Assembly: GCA_041391365.1 (NCBI GenBank)
Contig: JAWKOC010000001.1
Location: forward strand, 558,001-622,000
Reading direction: 5' to 3'
DNA from: JAGRAX01 sp041391365
GTDB lineage: Bacteria > Bdellovibrionota_G > JALEGL01 > JAGRMV01
Length of the DNA stretch: 64,000 nt
Below the pieces are notes generated by a model. That model was given only the letters and a program-made list of their open reading frames with translations. It was not told where the DNA came from and searched no databases. The position numbers and the translations under genes are program-made. Shown in pieces: positions 8,801-17,538 of the stretch. Each line of letters opens with the position of its first letter. The first letter of the stretch is position 1.

Positions 8801-9931
8801 CTAATAGTTTTTTAGCTGGTTGAAGGTGTAAATTCCCGTGTTGTGACGATCTGACCAAGAAACTTGCAAACCATACCTTCCCACCGGCCGGAATCCAACA
8901 GGATGAACATCATCAGACACTTGCTCGCGAGTGATGATTCTTTTTCCGGTGTCTTCACTGACACATTGAGCACAAGGACACTGATAGCGAAGTTCTTTGG
9001 ACAATATTTTTGATACGCTTCCGTCTGGCCAGGTCAAAATAACATGACGCTCATCCGAAGAGATTTCCTTGGGACTGACTTCGTTTTTGGACGTATTTTC
9101 TTCAACTTCATGCAGCGATTTTTCCAGACCCGACACAATGCTTTTGATGGCTTTCGCTGCCGCACTGTCTTCTTTTAACATAAAAGGGTCTCCGGTATCG
9201 CCTGCAATGGCCAACATAGGATCCAATGGAATGCTTCCCAAAAATGGAATTCCATATTGTTTGGCGTGAGCTTGCCCTCCTCCCTTTCGAAATGGAGTGC
9301 TTTCTTCATCGCAATGAGGGCACACAAATCCGCTCATGTTTTCAATCAATCCCAAAATAGGTACGCGGACTTCGTCGAACATTCGAATTCCTCGCATGGT
9401 AATACCAACAGCTACTTCCGAGGGAGAAGTCACAATGACCGCTCCACGCAAACTCGCCAACTGCGTCAAGGTAAGTTGGACATCTCCTGTCCCAGGAGGA
9501 AGATCAATCAAGAGATAGTCCAATGGCCCCCAATCCACATTGGCCAAAAATTGTTGAATCAATTTTGTAGCCATGGGACCTCTCCAAATGACTGGAGTAT
9601 TGTCATCGGTTAGCAAGCCCATCGACATAAAAGAAATGCCATGTCGATCGATGGGAACAATTTTTCCATTTCTTTGCTCTGGTTCATCAAATCCATGAAG
9701 CATTTTGGGAATGGACGGTCCGTATACATCCGCATCCATCAAACCAACTTTTTTCCCCAGTCGGGCTAGGCCAGCAGCCAATTGTGTCGCAACGGTCGAC
9801 TTACCGACTCCTCCTTTGCCACTGGAAACTGCAATAACATGCTTTATTCCGACCAAATTTTGGTCCAGCGGAGACATGGCCGGTTGAGATGGGGTTGGTT
9901 TGGGTTGAAAATTGGGCAATTCTTTCGACAT
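8801..9931 (-). CDS. Mrp/NBP35-type Fe-S cluster carrier ATPase fused to a DUF971 domain
   Basis: A 376-residue P-loop ATPase. Residues 30-275 are the Mrp core with the deviant Walker A GKGGVGKS, DADVYGPSIP and a CxxC (CPHC) that carries the bridging Fe-S cluster in this family. After a linker, residues about 295-376 form a DUF971 (GBBH-like N-terminal) domain, recognisable by TWPDGS, LRYQCPCAQC and the ending DGH-type segment. Role: transfer of Fe-S clusters to apoproteins in the cytosol. It lacks the N-terminal DUF59 domain found in many Mrp proteins. A promoter-like pair lies directly before the start. Confidence 0.9.
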   Translation of the reverse strand: MSKELPNFQPKPTPSQPAMSPLDQNLVGIKHVIAVSSGKGGVGKSTVATQLAAGLARLGKKVGLMDADVYGPSIPKMLHGFDEPEQRNGKIVPIDRHGISFMSMGLLTDDNTPVIWRGPMATKLIQQFLANVDWGPLDYLLIDLPPGTGDVQLTLTQLASLRGAVIVTSPSEVAVGITMRGIRMFDEVRVPILGLIENMSGFVCPHCDEESTPFRKGGGQAHAKQYGIPFLGSIPLDPMLAIAGDTGDPFMLKEDSAAAKAIKSIVSGLEKSLHEVEENTSKNEVSPKEISSDERHVILTWPDGSVSKILSKELRYQCPCAQCVSEDTGKRIITREQVSDDVHPVGFRPVGRYGLQVSWSDRHNTGIYTFNQLKNY

Positions 9932-9939
9932 ATGGAGCT

Positions 9940-9968
9940 CATGTAGCCTATTTTCTATGACAATTCAA
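9940..9968 (-). promoter_or_regulatory. Candidate promoter of the Mrp-like gene
   Basis: On the minus strand TTGAAT and TACATG are separated by 17 bp, and the -10 ends 8 bp before the start codon at 9931. The -10 is weak (3 of 6). Confidence 0.3.
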
Positions 9969-9997
9969 CACCTTATCTATAGGAGCACCTCTTTTCA

Positions 9998-10026
9998 TTG
10001 AGTACATTCGGCCAAAATATGATATA
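9998..10026 (+). promoter_or_regulatory. Candidate promoter of the cardiolipin synthase gene
   Basis: TTGAGT and GATATA separated by 17 bp. The -10 ends 10 bp before ATG 10037. An AAGG lies just before the ATG, so a very short leader is also possible. Confidence 0.4.
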
Positions 10027-10036
10027 AGGCCTTCTC

Positions 10037-11194
10037 ATGAATACAGTCTCCTTGGCCATTTCAAAATATATGGAAGAACCAAGGTACAGTGTTGCCAACA
10101 GTTCCACAAAACTGCTTCAAGATGGACCTGAAGTTTTTCACAAAATGATCGAATTGATCGATGAAGCTCAGAGTTCCATCGACCTTGAAATCTATGCTTT
10201 CATGGACGATCGATCCGGCTTCGCCATCCAAAAAGCACTTCTCAAAGCACTGCATCGAGGGTGCAATGTCAGAATCATTTATGATTCATTCGGAAGTTTC
10301 AATACCAAATCTTCTTTTTTCGAAAAACTCAAACAATCGGGTGCAAAAATCATGGAATTTCACCCTCTATGGTCCCCAGGAAAAAAAATGTTTGGTTTTC
10401 ACCTGCGCTCGCGAAATCATAGAAAAGTATTGATCGTCGATGACCTTCGTTGCATCATCGGTGGACTTAACATCGGAGATGAATATTTCAAGCCTGTTTC
10501 GGCTGGAGGAATTCATGATTTGGCGATCTATCTCAAAGGTCAAATAGCGTTGCAAGCTCTTACCATTTTTGAAAGCACATGGAAAAACACGATTCGGATT
10601 CCTATTCTGATCAACAAAGCAAAATCGACTCCCCTACTGACAGAAAATAGCAATCAATTGCAAATTCTCGGATCCAAACCCATACGATATCGATGGAAAA
10701 TTCGTAAAACCATTCATCATGCAATCAAAAATGCAACTAAGAGTATTGATATTATCAATCCCTATTTTGTTCCTCCGTCAGGATTGGCCAGGGCTTTGAA
10801 AAATGCTGCAGCTCGTGGTGTAAAAGTTCGCATTTTGGTTCCAAAAAAATCAGATTTACCCTTGGTTCATTTGGCTTCTTATGTTGCTCGCAATAGATTG
10901 TTGCACCATGGTGTAGAGTTTTATTCATGGCCGGGTTTTGTTCACGCCAAAGCCATGTTGATCGATGATCAGTGGTTCTCTGTGGGAAGTTATAACCTTG
11001 ACTATCAAAGCTTGAAATGGAATCTTGAAGTGATTGTCAATGGCTATTGCCCAAACATCCTCTCTTCGTTGAAAAAAGTAATGGATGAGGATTTTGGAAA
11101 AGCTGAAAAATATACCTCATCGACATGGAAAAAGTTTCATTTTTCCAAAAGGTTTTTTGCGGATTTTTTGTACAGCATCCGGACTTTCCTTTAA
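10037..11194 (+). CDS. Cardiolipin synthase-like phospholipase D family protein
   Basis: A 385-residue enzyme with two PLD catalytic motifs: HRKVLIVDD near residue 132 and HAKAMLIDD near residue 307, each followed by the GG(L)NIG or GSYNLD segment. This is the arrangement of bacterial cardiolipin synthases, which join two phospholipids at the inner membrane. It lacks the long N-terminal transmembrane pair of ClsA, so it is closer to ClsB/C-type enzymes. Transcribed divergently from the Mrp gene. A histidine kinase follows after about 20 bp in the same direction. Confidence 0.9.
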   Translation: MNTVSLAISKYMEEPRYSVANSSTKLLQDGPEVFHKMIELIDEAQSSIDLEIYAFMDDRSGFAIQKALLKALHRGCNVRIIYDSFGSFNTKSSFFEKLKQSGAKIMEFHPLWSPGKKMFGFHLRSRNHRKVLIVDDLRCIIGGLNIGDEYFKPVSAGGIHDLAIYLKGQIALQALTIFESTWKNTIRIPILINKAKSTPLLTENSNQLQILGSKPIRYRWKIRKTIHHAIKNATKSIDIINPYFVPPSGLARALKNAAARGVKVRILVPKKSDLPLVHLASYVARNRLLHHGVEFYSWPGFVHAKAMLIDDQWFSVGSYNLDYQSLKWNLEVIVNGYCPNILSSLKKVMDEDFGKAEKYTSSTWKKFHFSKRFFADFLYSIRTFL

Positions 11195-11213
11195 AATTCT
11201 TTCCTGATTGTAT

Positions 11214-12353
11214 ATGACGACTTGGACCCCCAACATAGAAGCGCTCATTCTCGATCGCTTAGAGTGTATGCTTGTGAAATATGTTGGACCTAATGAATAC
11301 CATTTGTGCAACGAAAAGCCAAAATGGATTGCCTGGATCGATTATGATCGACAAAAAATTGAAATCGAAAAACCACGCAAGTTTGATCTCATCGAACTTT
11401 TTCCCGAGCTCAAAAGCTTTCTTCCCTATGCCAAAGAATCCTGGAAACAATCTCCCTTTTCTGTGATTCATTCAGATCCTTGGAAGCAAAAAGTAGATCA
11501 TATTAAAGAACACATTTGGCTTCAGGCTACTTCCTTTTCCATTGAGAGTGAGTTTTTTCTTGTTCTTCAAGATATTTCCCACAGCATTCCTTTGATGCAG
11601 GACCATGAAAAAATTTCCAAGGGACATTCTGAGGATCTGCGAAAAATTGCAGAGAAAGCTCACGAAGCTAATGAAACCAAGAGTGCTTTTTTGGCGAACA
11701 TGAGTCACGAACTGAGAACTCCTCTCAACTCGATCATCGGGTTTTCAAACTTGCTGTTGAAAAACAAAAGTATTTTACCTGACTCACAAGAATTTGTTTT
11801 CTTGGAAAAAATCAAATCCAATGGCATTCATCTGTTATCATTGATCAACGATATTTTGGATTTGTCCAAAATTGAAGCAAAAAAAATGGATCTTCATTTG
11901 AGAGATACCAATCTCTCGGATTTGATTCAAGAAACAGTCCAAGAAATGGAGGGACTTCGATCTACCAAAAATGTCAAAGTCGAAATGGACATCCCCTTTC
12001 AACTACTTCCCATCAAGACAGATCGAAAAAAATTGAAACAAGTCCTATTGAACCTGATTTCGAATGCATATAAGTTTGCGGAAAATAAATCTGTCACTGT
12101 CCGAGTAGATGCAAAAGATCACATTCCCTCTCGTATTTTGATGATTGATACAGGAATTGGCATTCCTAAAGAAAAATTGGATGAAATCTTTGAAAGTTTT
12201 CAGCAGGCAGATACAACTTCTGCGAGAAAGTTTGAAGGTACAGGTTTGGGATTGACGATCTCAAAATCTCTTTGTGCTCTTCTTGGATACAAGATCACGG
12301 TAGCCAGTACCGTAAAAAAAGGATCTACCTTTATCATTCATTTGAATGCGTAG
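11214..12353 (+). CDS. Sensor histidine kinase
   Basis: A 379-residue soluble kinase. The N-terminal 130 residues look like a degenerate PAS-type sensor (ending FLVLQDISH), followed by a coiled linker, the HisKA dimerisation helix with the phospho-accepting His in NMSHELRTPLNS (about residue 164), and a full ATPase domain: N box NLISNAYKFA, G1 DTGIGIP, F box and G2 GTGLGL. No transmembrane segment is seen, so it senses a cytoplasmic cue. A TTG six bases upstream is an alternative start. No partner regulator is adjacent. The 3' end overlaps the convergent flavoprotein gene by 20 bp. Confidence 0.9.
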   Translation: MTTWTPNIEALILDRLECMLVKYVGPNEYHLCNEKPKWIAWIDYDRQKIEIEKPRKFDLIELFPELKSFLPYAKESWKQSPFSVIHSDPWKQKVDHIKEHIWLQATSFSIESEFFLVLQDISHSIPLMQDHEKISKGHSEDLRKIAEKAHEANETKSAFLANMSHELRTPLNSIIGFSNLLLKNKSILPDSQEFVFLEKIKSNGIHLLSLINDILDLSKIEAKKMDLHLRDTNLSDLIQETVQEMEGLRSTKNVKVEMDIPFQLLPIKTDRKKLKQVLLNLISNAYKFAENKSVTVRVDAKDHIPSRILMIDTGIGIPKEKLDEIFESFQQADTTSARKFEGTGLGLTISKSLCALLGYKITVASTVKKGSTFIIHLNA

Positions 12354-13358
12354 CTTTCGCTGCTCTAACTCTTCGATTGATTTCATCAGCAGCATCTACA
12401 GCTTGATCCCACACGGTGTAAATTTGCATTTTTTTTCCAGAAACCAAATCTCCGACCACGAAAAAGTTTTCAATATTGCTTTGATATTTTTGATCTACGA
12501 TGGCCCGTCCTTCTGAATCGACTTTTCCTCCGAGATCAACCAAAAGTTGATTGTAGGGAATGATTCCCAAAGCTACAATGGACATTTGAGTTGGAACACG
12601 GGTTCCATCTTCCAAAAGAAATCCTTCCAAAGAAACTTTTGGATCTCCTAGAATAGATTCAATGGGACTTTCATAAATCTCAATGTGATATTTTTGAACC
12701 AAATCCAATGCTTTTTGAGAAAACTGTGTAGGCAAACCTGTCGTCAAGATCGCGATCTGATCATGATGATATCGTTCCGCCATCAATTTGCCGATGTAGA
12801 TAGCAGAATCTTTGTTTCCCAAAATACTTAGAGATTTTCCGAATGTTTTATGACCGTCACATCGAACACAGTAGATGAGATCCCCACGGTTTGCAAAAGG
12901 AAAAAAAGCCTCAATCTTTTCTCCAATTTTAGGTTGTACATCCATAATCCCCGTTGCCAACACAACATGTTTTGCAAAATCCAAAGAGTAAATTATATCA
13001 CCTTCTTTTTTTGGAGTGAATCCAAAACAATCCATCTTTTTTTTCAATCGAAAACTCCAGTTTTCCTCACGTCAGAGTACGAATGAAGCGTGCGATGCTT
13101 CTCAATCCATGCCAAGGTTTTCTTAGTCCCATCCGAAATGGGGTTGGCGAGATCATGCATTCCCGGTATGTTTTCAACTTCAAAAACCCATGTTGCACGA
13201 GCTTGCTTTTTGTTCAGAGAGTTCCCCAAAAAAAGAAGACTATGATCCATATTGAGTACAGCTCTCAAATGCGCCATGGTCCCTGCAGCACCTCCTCCTA
13301 TGATGGCCACATCGTGAACAAAGTGCATTTGTTTTGAAGGATTTTCAGTAGAAGTCAT
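12334..13358 (-). pseudogene. TrxB-like NAD(P)/FAD-dependent oxidoreductase, split by one frameshift
   Basis: Two adjacent frames together make one flavoprotein of the thioredoxin reductase group. The N-terminal piece (13044-13358) has the FAD-binding VAIIGGGAAGTMA; the C-terminal piece (12334-13047) has the redox motif CVRCDGH, a nucleotide-binding domain and the terminal VVGDLVSGKK FAD contact. One extra A in the A-run near 13060 joins them smoothly (DVRK to NWSFRLKKK). Single homopolymer loss suggests a sequence error rather than true decay. The start overlaps the end of the upstream helicase gene, so they are probably co-transcribed. Predicted role: reduction of a thioredoxin-like or disulfide partner. 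Confidence 0.8.
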
Positions 13359-14637
13359 CAACATGATCCTCTATACCGAGAGTTTCCCGAAAATCAAAGG
13401 GGCACCCTTCTTCATAAAAAGTTTTCACCAGTGAATCGCAAAAAATCGACTTTTCTGACCAACGTCGGATCCACAGCTGATCTAGACTCCGTACTCTACT
13501 CATTGCCACATAAGCTTGACCAGGCTCCCATAAACCTTCCAACGAAACAGCCATCTCATCCATGGTCATCCCTTGAGATTTGTGAATTGTCGTAGCCCAC
13601 GCAAGCTGCAAGGGGAAATTGGTGGCTGTTGCTTTGGGTTCTCCTTGACCATCAAGATACGAAAAGGCCATTTTCTCAAAGGTAAAAGGGCGATTGCGGA
13701 TGGCCACGGTTACTTCATCTTCTTTGACGTCCAGGACGGTGCCTGTACTTCCATTCACATAACGAAGCAAGGGATCGTTGATACGTATCATTACCTTTGC
13801 CCCAATTTTGAGGGCCAAATGCTCGGAAATGGGAGCATTTCTGCGAAGAGCTTCGATGTATTGTTCTTGCCCTGCGTAACGCGTTGGAATCGTATAGACT
13901 TCACCCGCGATTTTGGACAACTCCATATCGTTGAACTGTGCGGCTTCCATTCTTTTGGAAAAAAGCTGTGTGCCTGAAAAAGAGTACGGAGGTCCATATC
14001 GAGAGTCTAGGATTTCTTTGATCTGATCATCCATTTGACCATTTCTGATATGATGAAGAACAAACGATAAGTTTTCATCGTCGGATCGTAGATTCTCTTC
14101 CAGTAAAATCGGCATAAATTTTCCACGATCCCAAGAGGAGCTCAAAAACGCCCACGGGGGAATTTTTTGGCCACGAGCCACAGGAGGAAGCTGAGCAAAG
14201 TCACCTACAGATACAATTCGCAATCCACCCCAAGGGGTTGAATCATCTAAAATTTGCTTACAAATTTTTTCAGCGATATCAAGCACAGGACCAGGAATCA
14301 TGGAGATCTCATCAATCACCAAAGTCTTGGCTTTCCTCAATCGATATCTTACATGGCGGTTTTTTGCACTCTTATCGATGATCTCAGAGGGATGCCCTTG
14401 CATCAATCCGAGACCAAAAAAACTGTGAAAGGTTCTTCCACCCACCAGTACAGCTGCCGCCCCTGTACTGGCCAATACAGGAAATTCAAACCGAGTGTCT
14501 TTGTCTCTCAAAAATTGAGAAATCAAAAAACTTTTACCAGACCCAGCCCCACCGGTAAGAAATACATTTTCCTTCGTTCCAGAGAGAACAGAAAATGCTT
14601 CCTTTTGAGAAGGAGATAATTCGGGTACAACGGTCAA
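13345..14637 (-). CDS. PIF1-like/RecD2-type superfamily 1 DNA helicase
   Basis: A 430-residue ATP-dependent helicase. Motifs in order: Walker A GGAGSGKS (about residue 30), Walker B VIDEISMI, motif III GDFAQLPPV, the arginine-containing ENLR segment, and the C-terminal TTIHKSQGMT and AYVAMSRVRS motifs typical of PIF1. The accessory N-terminal domain of RecD is absent. Expected to unwind DNA or G-quadruplex/hybrid structures. It lies 9 bp downstream of an unknown gene on the same strand and its end overlaps the flavoprotein gene. Confidence 0.9.
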   Translation of the reverse strand: MTVVPELSPSQKEAFSVLSGTKENVFLTGGAGSGKSFLISQFLRDKDTRFEFPVLASTGAAAVLVGGRTFHSFFGLGLMQGHPSEIIDKSAKNRHVRYRLRKAKTLVIDEISMIPGPVLDIAEKICKQILDDSTPWGGLRIVSVGDFAQLPPVARGQKIPPWAFLSSSWDRGKFMPILLEENLRSDDENLSFVLHHIRNGQMDDQIKEILDSRYGPPYSFSGTQLFSKRMEAAQFNDMELSKIAGEVYTIPTRYAGQEQYIEALRRNAPISEHLALKIGAKVMIRINDPLLRYVNGSTGTVLDVKEDEVTVAIRNRPFTFEKMAFSYLDGQGEPKATATNFPLQLAWATTIHKSQGMTMDEMAVSLEGLWEPGQAYVAMSRVRSLDQLWIRRWSEKSIFCDSLVKTFYEEGCPFDFRETLGIEDHVDDFY

Positions 14638-14646
14638 TTGTTAAAA

Positions 14647-15375
14647 TCAAACGAAGGTATAAAGCGTGAAATCTCTCGCTTCTTGCCGAAGATCAGCCAC
14701 TACCTGAGCATCGATCCCCGTTAAACTGGAAAGCTCTTCAATAGAGGTTTTACGAATCATTGACAAAGAAGAAATCCCAATCGAAAACAGCTTTTTCAAA
14801 TCAACGGGTGTGTAACGCTTGGTTTTGACCTTGATGGTTTTGTAAAACGCAACAATGTTCAATACGGCAATGGCATGCCCTCGGTATTTCAATTTGAATT
14901 GAGCTCGCAATGGTTCAAAGGCCGTAACCAATTTTTGTTGTTGCTCTGGGGTGATTTCCTTGGTTTGGCTTCGATTGATGCTTTTTATAACTTTTTGCAA
15001 TTCAATCAACGTTTTGGTTTCTTCTACAAGTCCAATGTTTCTGCACTTGGAGATCAATGGACTCACAATGTATTCGGTGATGGTCGTGATGTCTTTGTTG
15101 ACCACACCCTGCTCTACCGCTTTAACATATCGAACAACTGGACTGAGGTACTCCTGAGCGAGAGACACAAACGTTTTTCGCATTTGAGCATACTCTGCTT
15201 TGGTCGTCGATCGAGAGGTTCCTTTTCGAGTTTGACGACCTGAATTTTTGGATGGTTTATCAATTTGGATTTGCGTAAAGGCTTGGTCCAAATCTCCCAA
15301 AAACCCATCGTCCAAAAAATCATCAAAAACTGGGTTGGCTAGATTGGGATTCTGAACGACTGTAGCTCTGGGCAT
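14647..15375 (-). CDS. Conserved-looking protein of unknown function with helix-hairpin-helix-like end
   Basis: I do not recognise this 242-residue protein. It is soluble and mostly helical, with a basic, low-complexity segment near residue 70 (SGRQTRKGTSRSTTK) and a C-terminal stretch SSLTGIDAQVVADLRQEA that resembles a helix-hairpin-helix DNA-binding element. The frame is open from 15435, but ATG 15375 has an AAGGAG box five bases upstream and was chosen. It is the first gene of a likely operon with the PIF1-like helicase, which suggests a DNA-associated job; this is inference from position. Confidence 0.75.
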   Translation of the reverse strand: MPRATVVQNPNLANPVFDDFLDDGFLGDLDQAFTQIQIDKPSKNSGRQTRKGTSRSTTKAEYAQMRKTFVSLAQEYLSPVVRYVKAVEQGVVNKDITTITEYIVSPLISKCRNIGLVEETKTLIELQKVIKSINRSQTKEITPEQQQKLVTAFEPLRAQFKLKYRGHAIAVLNIVAFYKTIKVKTKRYTPVDLKKLFSIGISSLSMIRKTSIEELSSLTGIDAQVVADLRQEARDFTLYTFV

Positions 15376-15493
15376 ATCGACTCCTTTTTCTTCAATATAT
15401 AATAGATGGTCTGTATATTCTATCCGATTAGACAATGCGAGATAATGTATTGTATGGCAGTTTTCAGGTCAAGTTTTTTTCAAGACTTTGAAA

Positions 15494-17449
15494 TTAAAAA
15501 TCTTCTTCCAAATTTGCAGAAAGTTCGAGCCACTGCGTCTCAAGATTCTCGATCCGGGATTCCAAATACTGTCGACGCTGTACCTTTTGGCCGAAGTCTT
15601 TTTCTTTCATGGACTGAGGGTCGATCAAATACTGGTCCAGCTCTTTGGCTTCATGTTTTTTTTCTTCGAGCTCTTGTTCTACATTTTTGAGCTTTTTCCT
15701 AATTTGACTACGATTTTCGTATCTTTCTTTTCTTTCTTCAGCTTCCACTCTCTTTTGATTTTTTCGTTCTGTCCGCGGCACATCACTTTTGTATTCTGCG
15801 GTTGATGTCAGACCTTTTTCTCCGGAAATTTGGGATTGATAGTAACTATAATTTCCGTGATAGATGTTGCACTGATTGTCTTTGATTTCGTAGATTTGAT
15901 CGACGGTTCCATCGAGAAAATCACGATTGTGAGAAACCACAACCACCGTGCCCTCATACTCATTGAGTCCATTGGCAAGAGCATCACAACTTTCTAAATC
16001 GAGATGGTTGGTGGGCTCATCAAGCAAAAGCAATCCAGGCTTTCGCAAAAGTATTTTTGATAAACTCAATCGCGCCTTTTCTCCACCCGAAAGAACTTCA
16101 ATATCTTTTTCCAAATCATTTTTGTTCAATCCCAGATTTCCTGCTACACGAAAGACTTCTTCTACGTTGCTCACAAGAATATCCGAAAAAAGATAGTCTT
16201 TTCCTTTCATCTGCAACGGTAGATCTTCCATACGATGTTGAGCATAAAATCCAAGGCGAACATTTTCTGCAACCTTGATCTCCCCTTCCAAAGTCTTCAA
16301 TTCCCCCGCACATGTTTTGAGAAACGTAGATTTGCCAACTCCATTTACACCAATCAAACCTATTTTCTTTCCCTTTTCGACCATGCAACGCTGCAGAGAA
16401 AACAAAGGAGCCTTGGAATCATACCCAAAACAAGCATGCTCAATCTGCAAAACAACTTTGGGCAAACGATCAATCAATTTCAACGAGAACCTTGCCATTC
16501 GAGTGGAATCTGGCGGAATGTCTTCCATCAACTCTTCGATTTGTTTTTGGATATGTTGAGAACTTTTTAACTTGCTTTGAGCTTGCCGAGCTTTGCTTGC
16601 TTTTGCCTTAAACTTCCGAGCAAAATCTTCCATTTGAGCAACTTTTTTTTGCCTACTTTTTATTTCAGATTCCAATTGAACAAATTTTTGTTGTTTTGCC
16701 TCTTCATACTTATCAAGCTTACCCGGCCAGTAATACATTTTGGGAGGAAGTAATTCTATGATTTGTTCTGAAACACGTTTGAGTAAGAGTCGATCGTGCG
16801 TGATCAATAAAAAAGCTCCTGGATACGTTTTAATATAATTCTCAAACCACAATACTGAGTCCATATCCAAGTGGTTGGTAGGTTCATCCAAGAGCAAAAG
16901 ATCTGCTTCTTGCAACAAGACGCCTGCAAGATGGGCTCGGATCAACCATCCACCGCTGAACTCTCCACTTTTTTTGTCTACACCATCCGATGAAAATCCA
17001 AGACCCATTAAAATTTCTTTGGCTTTGGAGATCACTCGATCGGATCCCAGAGCCATAAACTTTTCCTCTTCTACTTCGTAACTGCGCAGCCACTCCGGTG
17101 TATGATTTTTCTCCAACCCCTGTCTCATGTCTTGCAGATTTTGCCGGGTTTCATACCATCGATGATGAACCTTCAATGTAGATTCCAAAATGGTGTCCTC
17201 AGGATTGGCCATCCAATCTTGTCTCATCCAGGCCATGGTCATGCTTTTGGGATGTTGAATTTGCCCTTGATCCAAAGGTTCGGTTTGCGCCAAAATTTTG
17301 AAAAAAGTCGATTTTCCTGCCCCGTTTCTTCCCAAAACCCCGATCTTGGCCTTTTCAGGAATGGTGATGGAGACATTTTTGAAAAGCGTCTGAGCACCAT
17401 ACTGCTTGGCAATGTTTACCAGTGAAATCATTTTTGCCCCTGGGCTCAT
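15494..17449 (-). CDS. ABC-F family ATPase (Uup/YheS-like)
   Basis: A 651-residue soluble protein with two ABC ATPase domains and no membrane part. Walker A GRNGAGKS and GVNGVGKS, signatures FSGGW and LSGGEKARLSLS, and both Walker B LLLDEPTNHLD motifs are visible. The interdomain linker and a long charged C-terminal coiled coil (about residues 560-650) match ABC-F proteins, which bind the ribosome E site and rescue or regulate translation. Start: GAGG lies six bases before ATG 17449; ATG 17431, after CAGGGG, also fits the family start. Divergent from the AmpG-like gene. Confidence 0.92.
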   Translation of the reverse strand: MSPGAKMISLVNIAKQYGAQTLFKNVSITIPEKAKIGVLGRNGAGKSTFFKILAQTEPLDQGQIQHPKSMTMAWMRQDWMANPEDTILESTLKVHHRWYETRQNLQDMRQGLEKNHTPEWLRSYEVEEEKFMALGSDRVISKAKEILMGLGFSSDGVDKKSGEFSGGWLIRAHLAGVLLQEADLLLLDEPTNHLDMDSVLWFENYIKTYPGAFLLITHDRLLLKRVSEQIIELLPPKMYYWPGKLDKYEEAKQQKFVQLESEIKSRQKKVAQMEDFARKFKAKASKARQAQSKLKSSQHIQKQIEELMEDIPPDSTRMARFSLKLIDRLPKVVLQIEHACFGYDSKAPLFSLQRCMVEKGKKIGLIGVNGVGKSTFLKTCAGELKTLEGEIKVAENVRLGFYAQHRMEDLPLQMKGKDYLFSDILVSNVEEVFRVAGNLGLNKNDLEKDIEVLSGGEKARLSLSKILLRKPGLLLLDEPTNHLDLESCDALANGLNEYEGTVVVVSHNRDFLDGTVDQIYEIKDNQCNIYHGNYSYYQSQISGEKGLTSTAEYKSDVPRTERKNQKRVEAEERKERYENRSQIRKKLKNVEQELEEKKHEAKELDQYLIDPQSMKEKDFGQKVQRRQYLESRIENLETQWLELSANLEEDF

Positions 17450-17538
17450 ATCAAACCTCAACAAAAGGGGAATTTTTTTTGACAGAGGGCCAAAAAAATC
17501 AGAGTATCCAGGCAGTTTTTTGGGAAAATCATGAAAAA

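Noticed and set aside
17479..17507. Strong promoter for the AmpG-like gene
   Set aside because: The -35 TTGACA is perfect, but no acceptable -10 stands at 16-18 bp, so it was left out as a feature.
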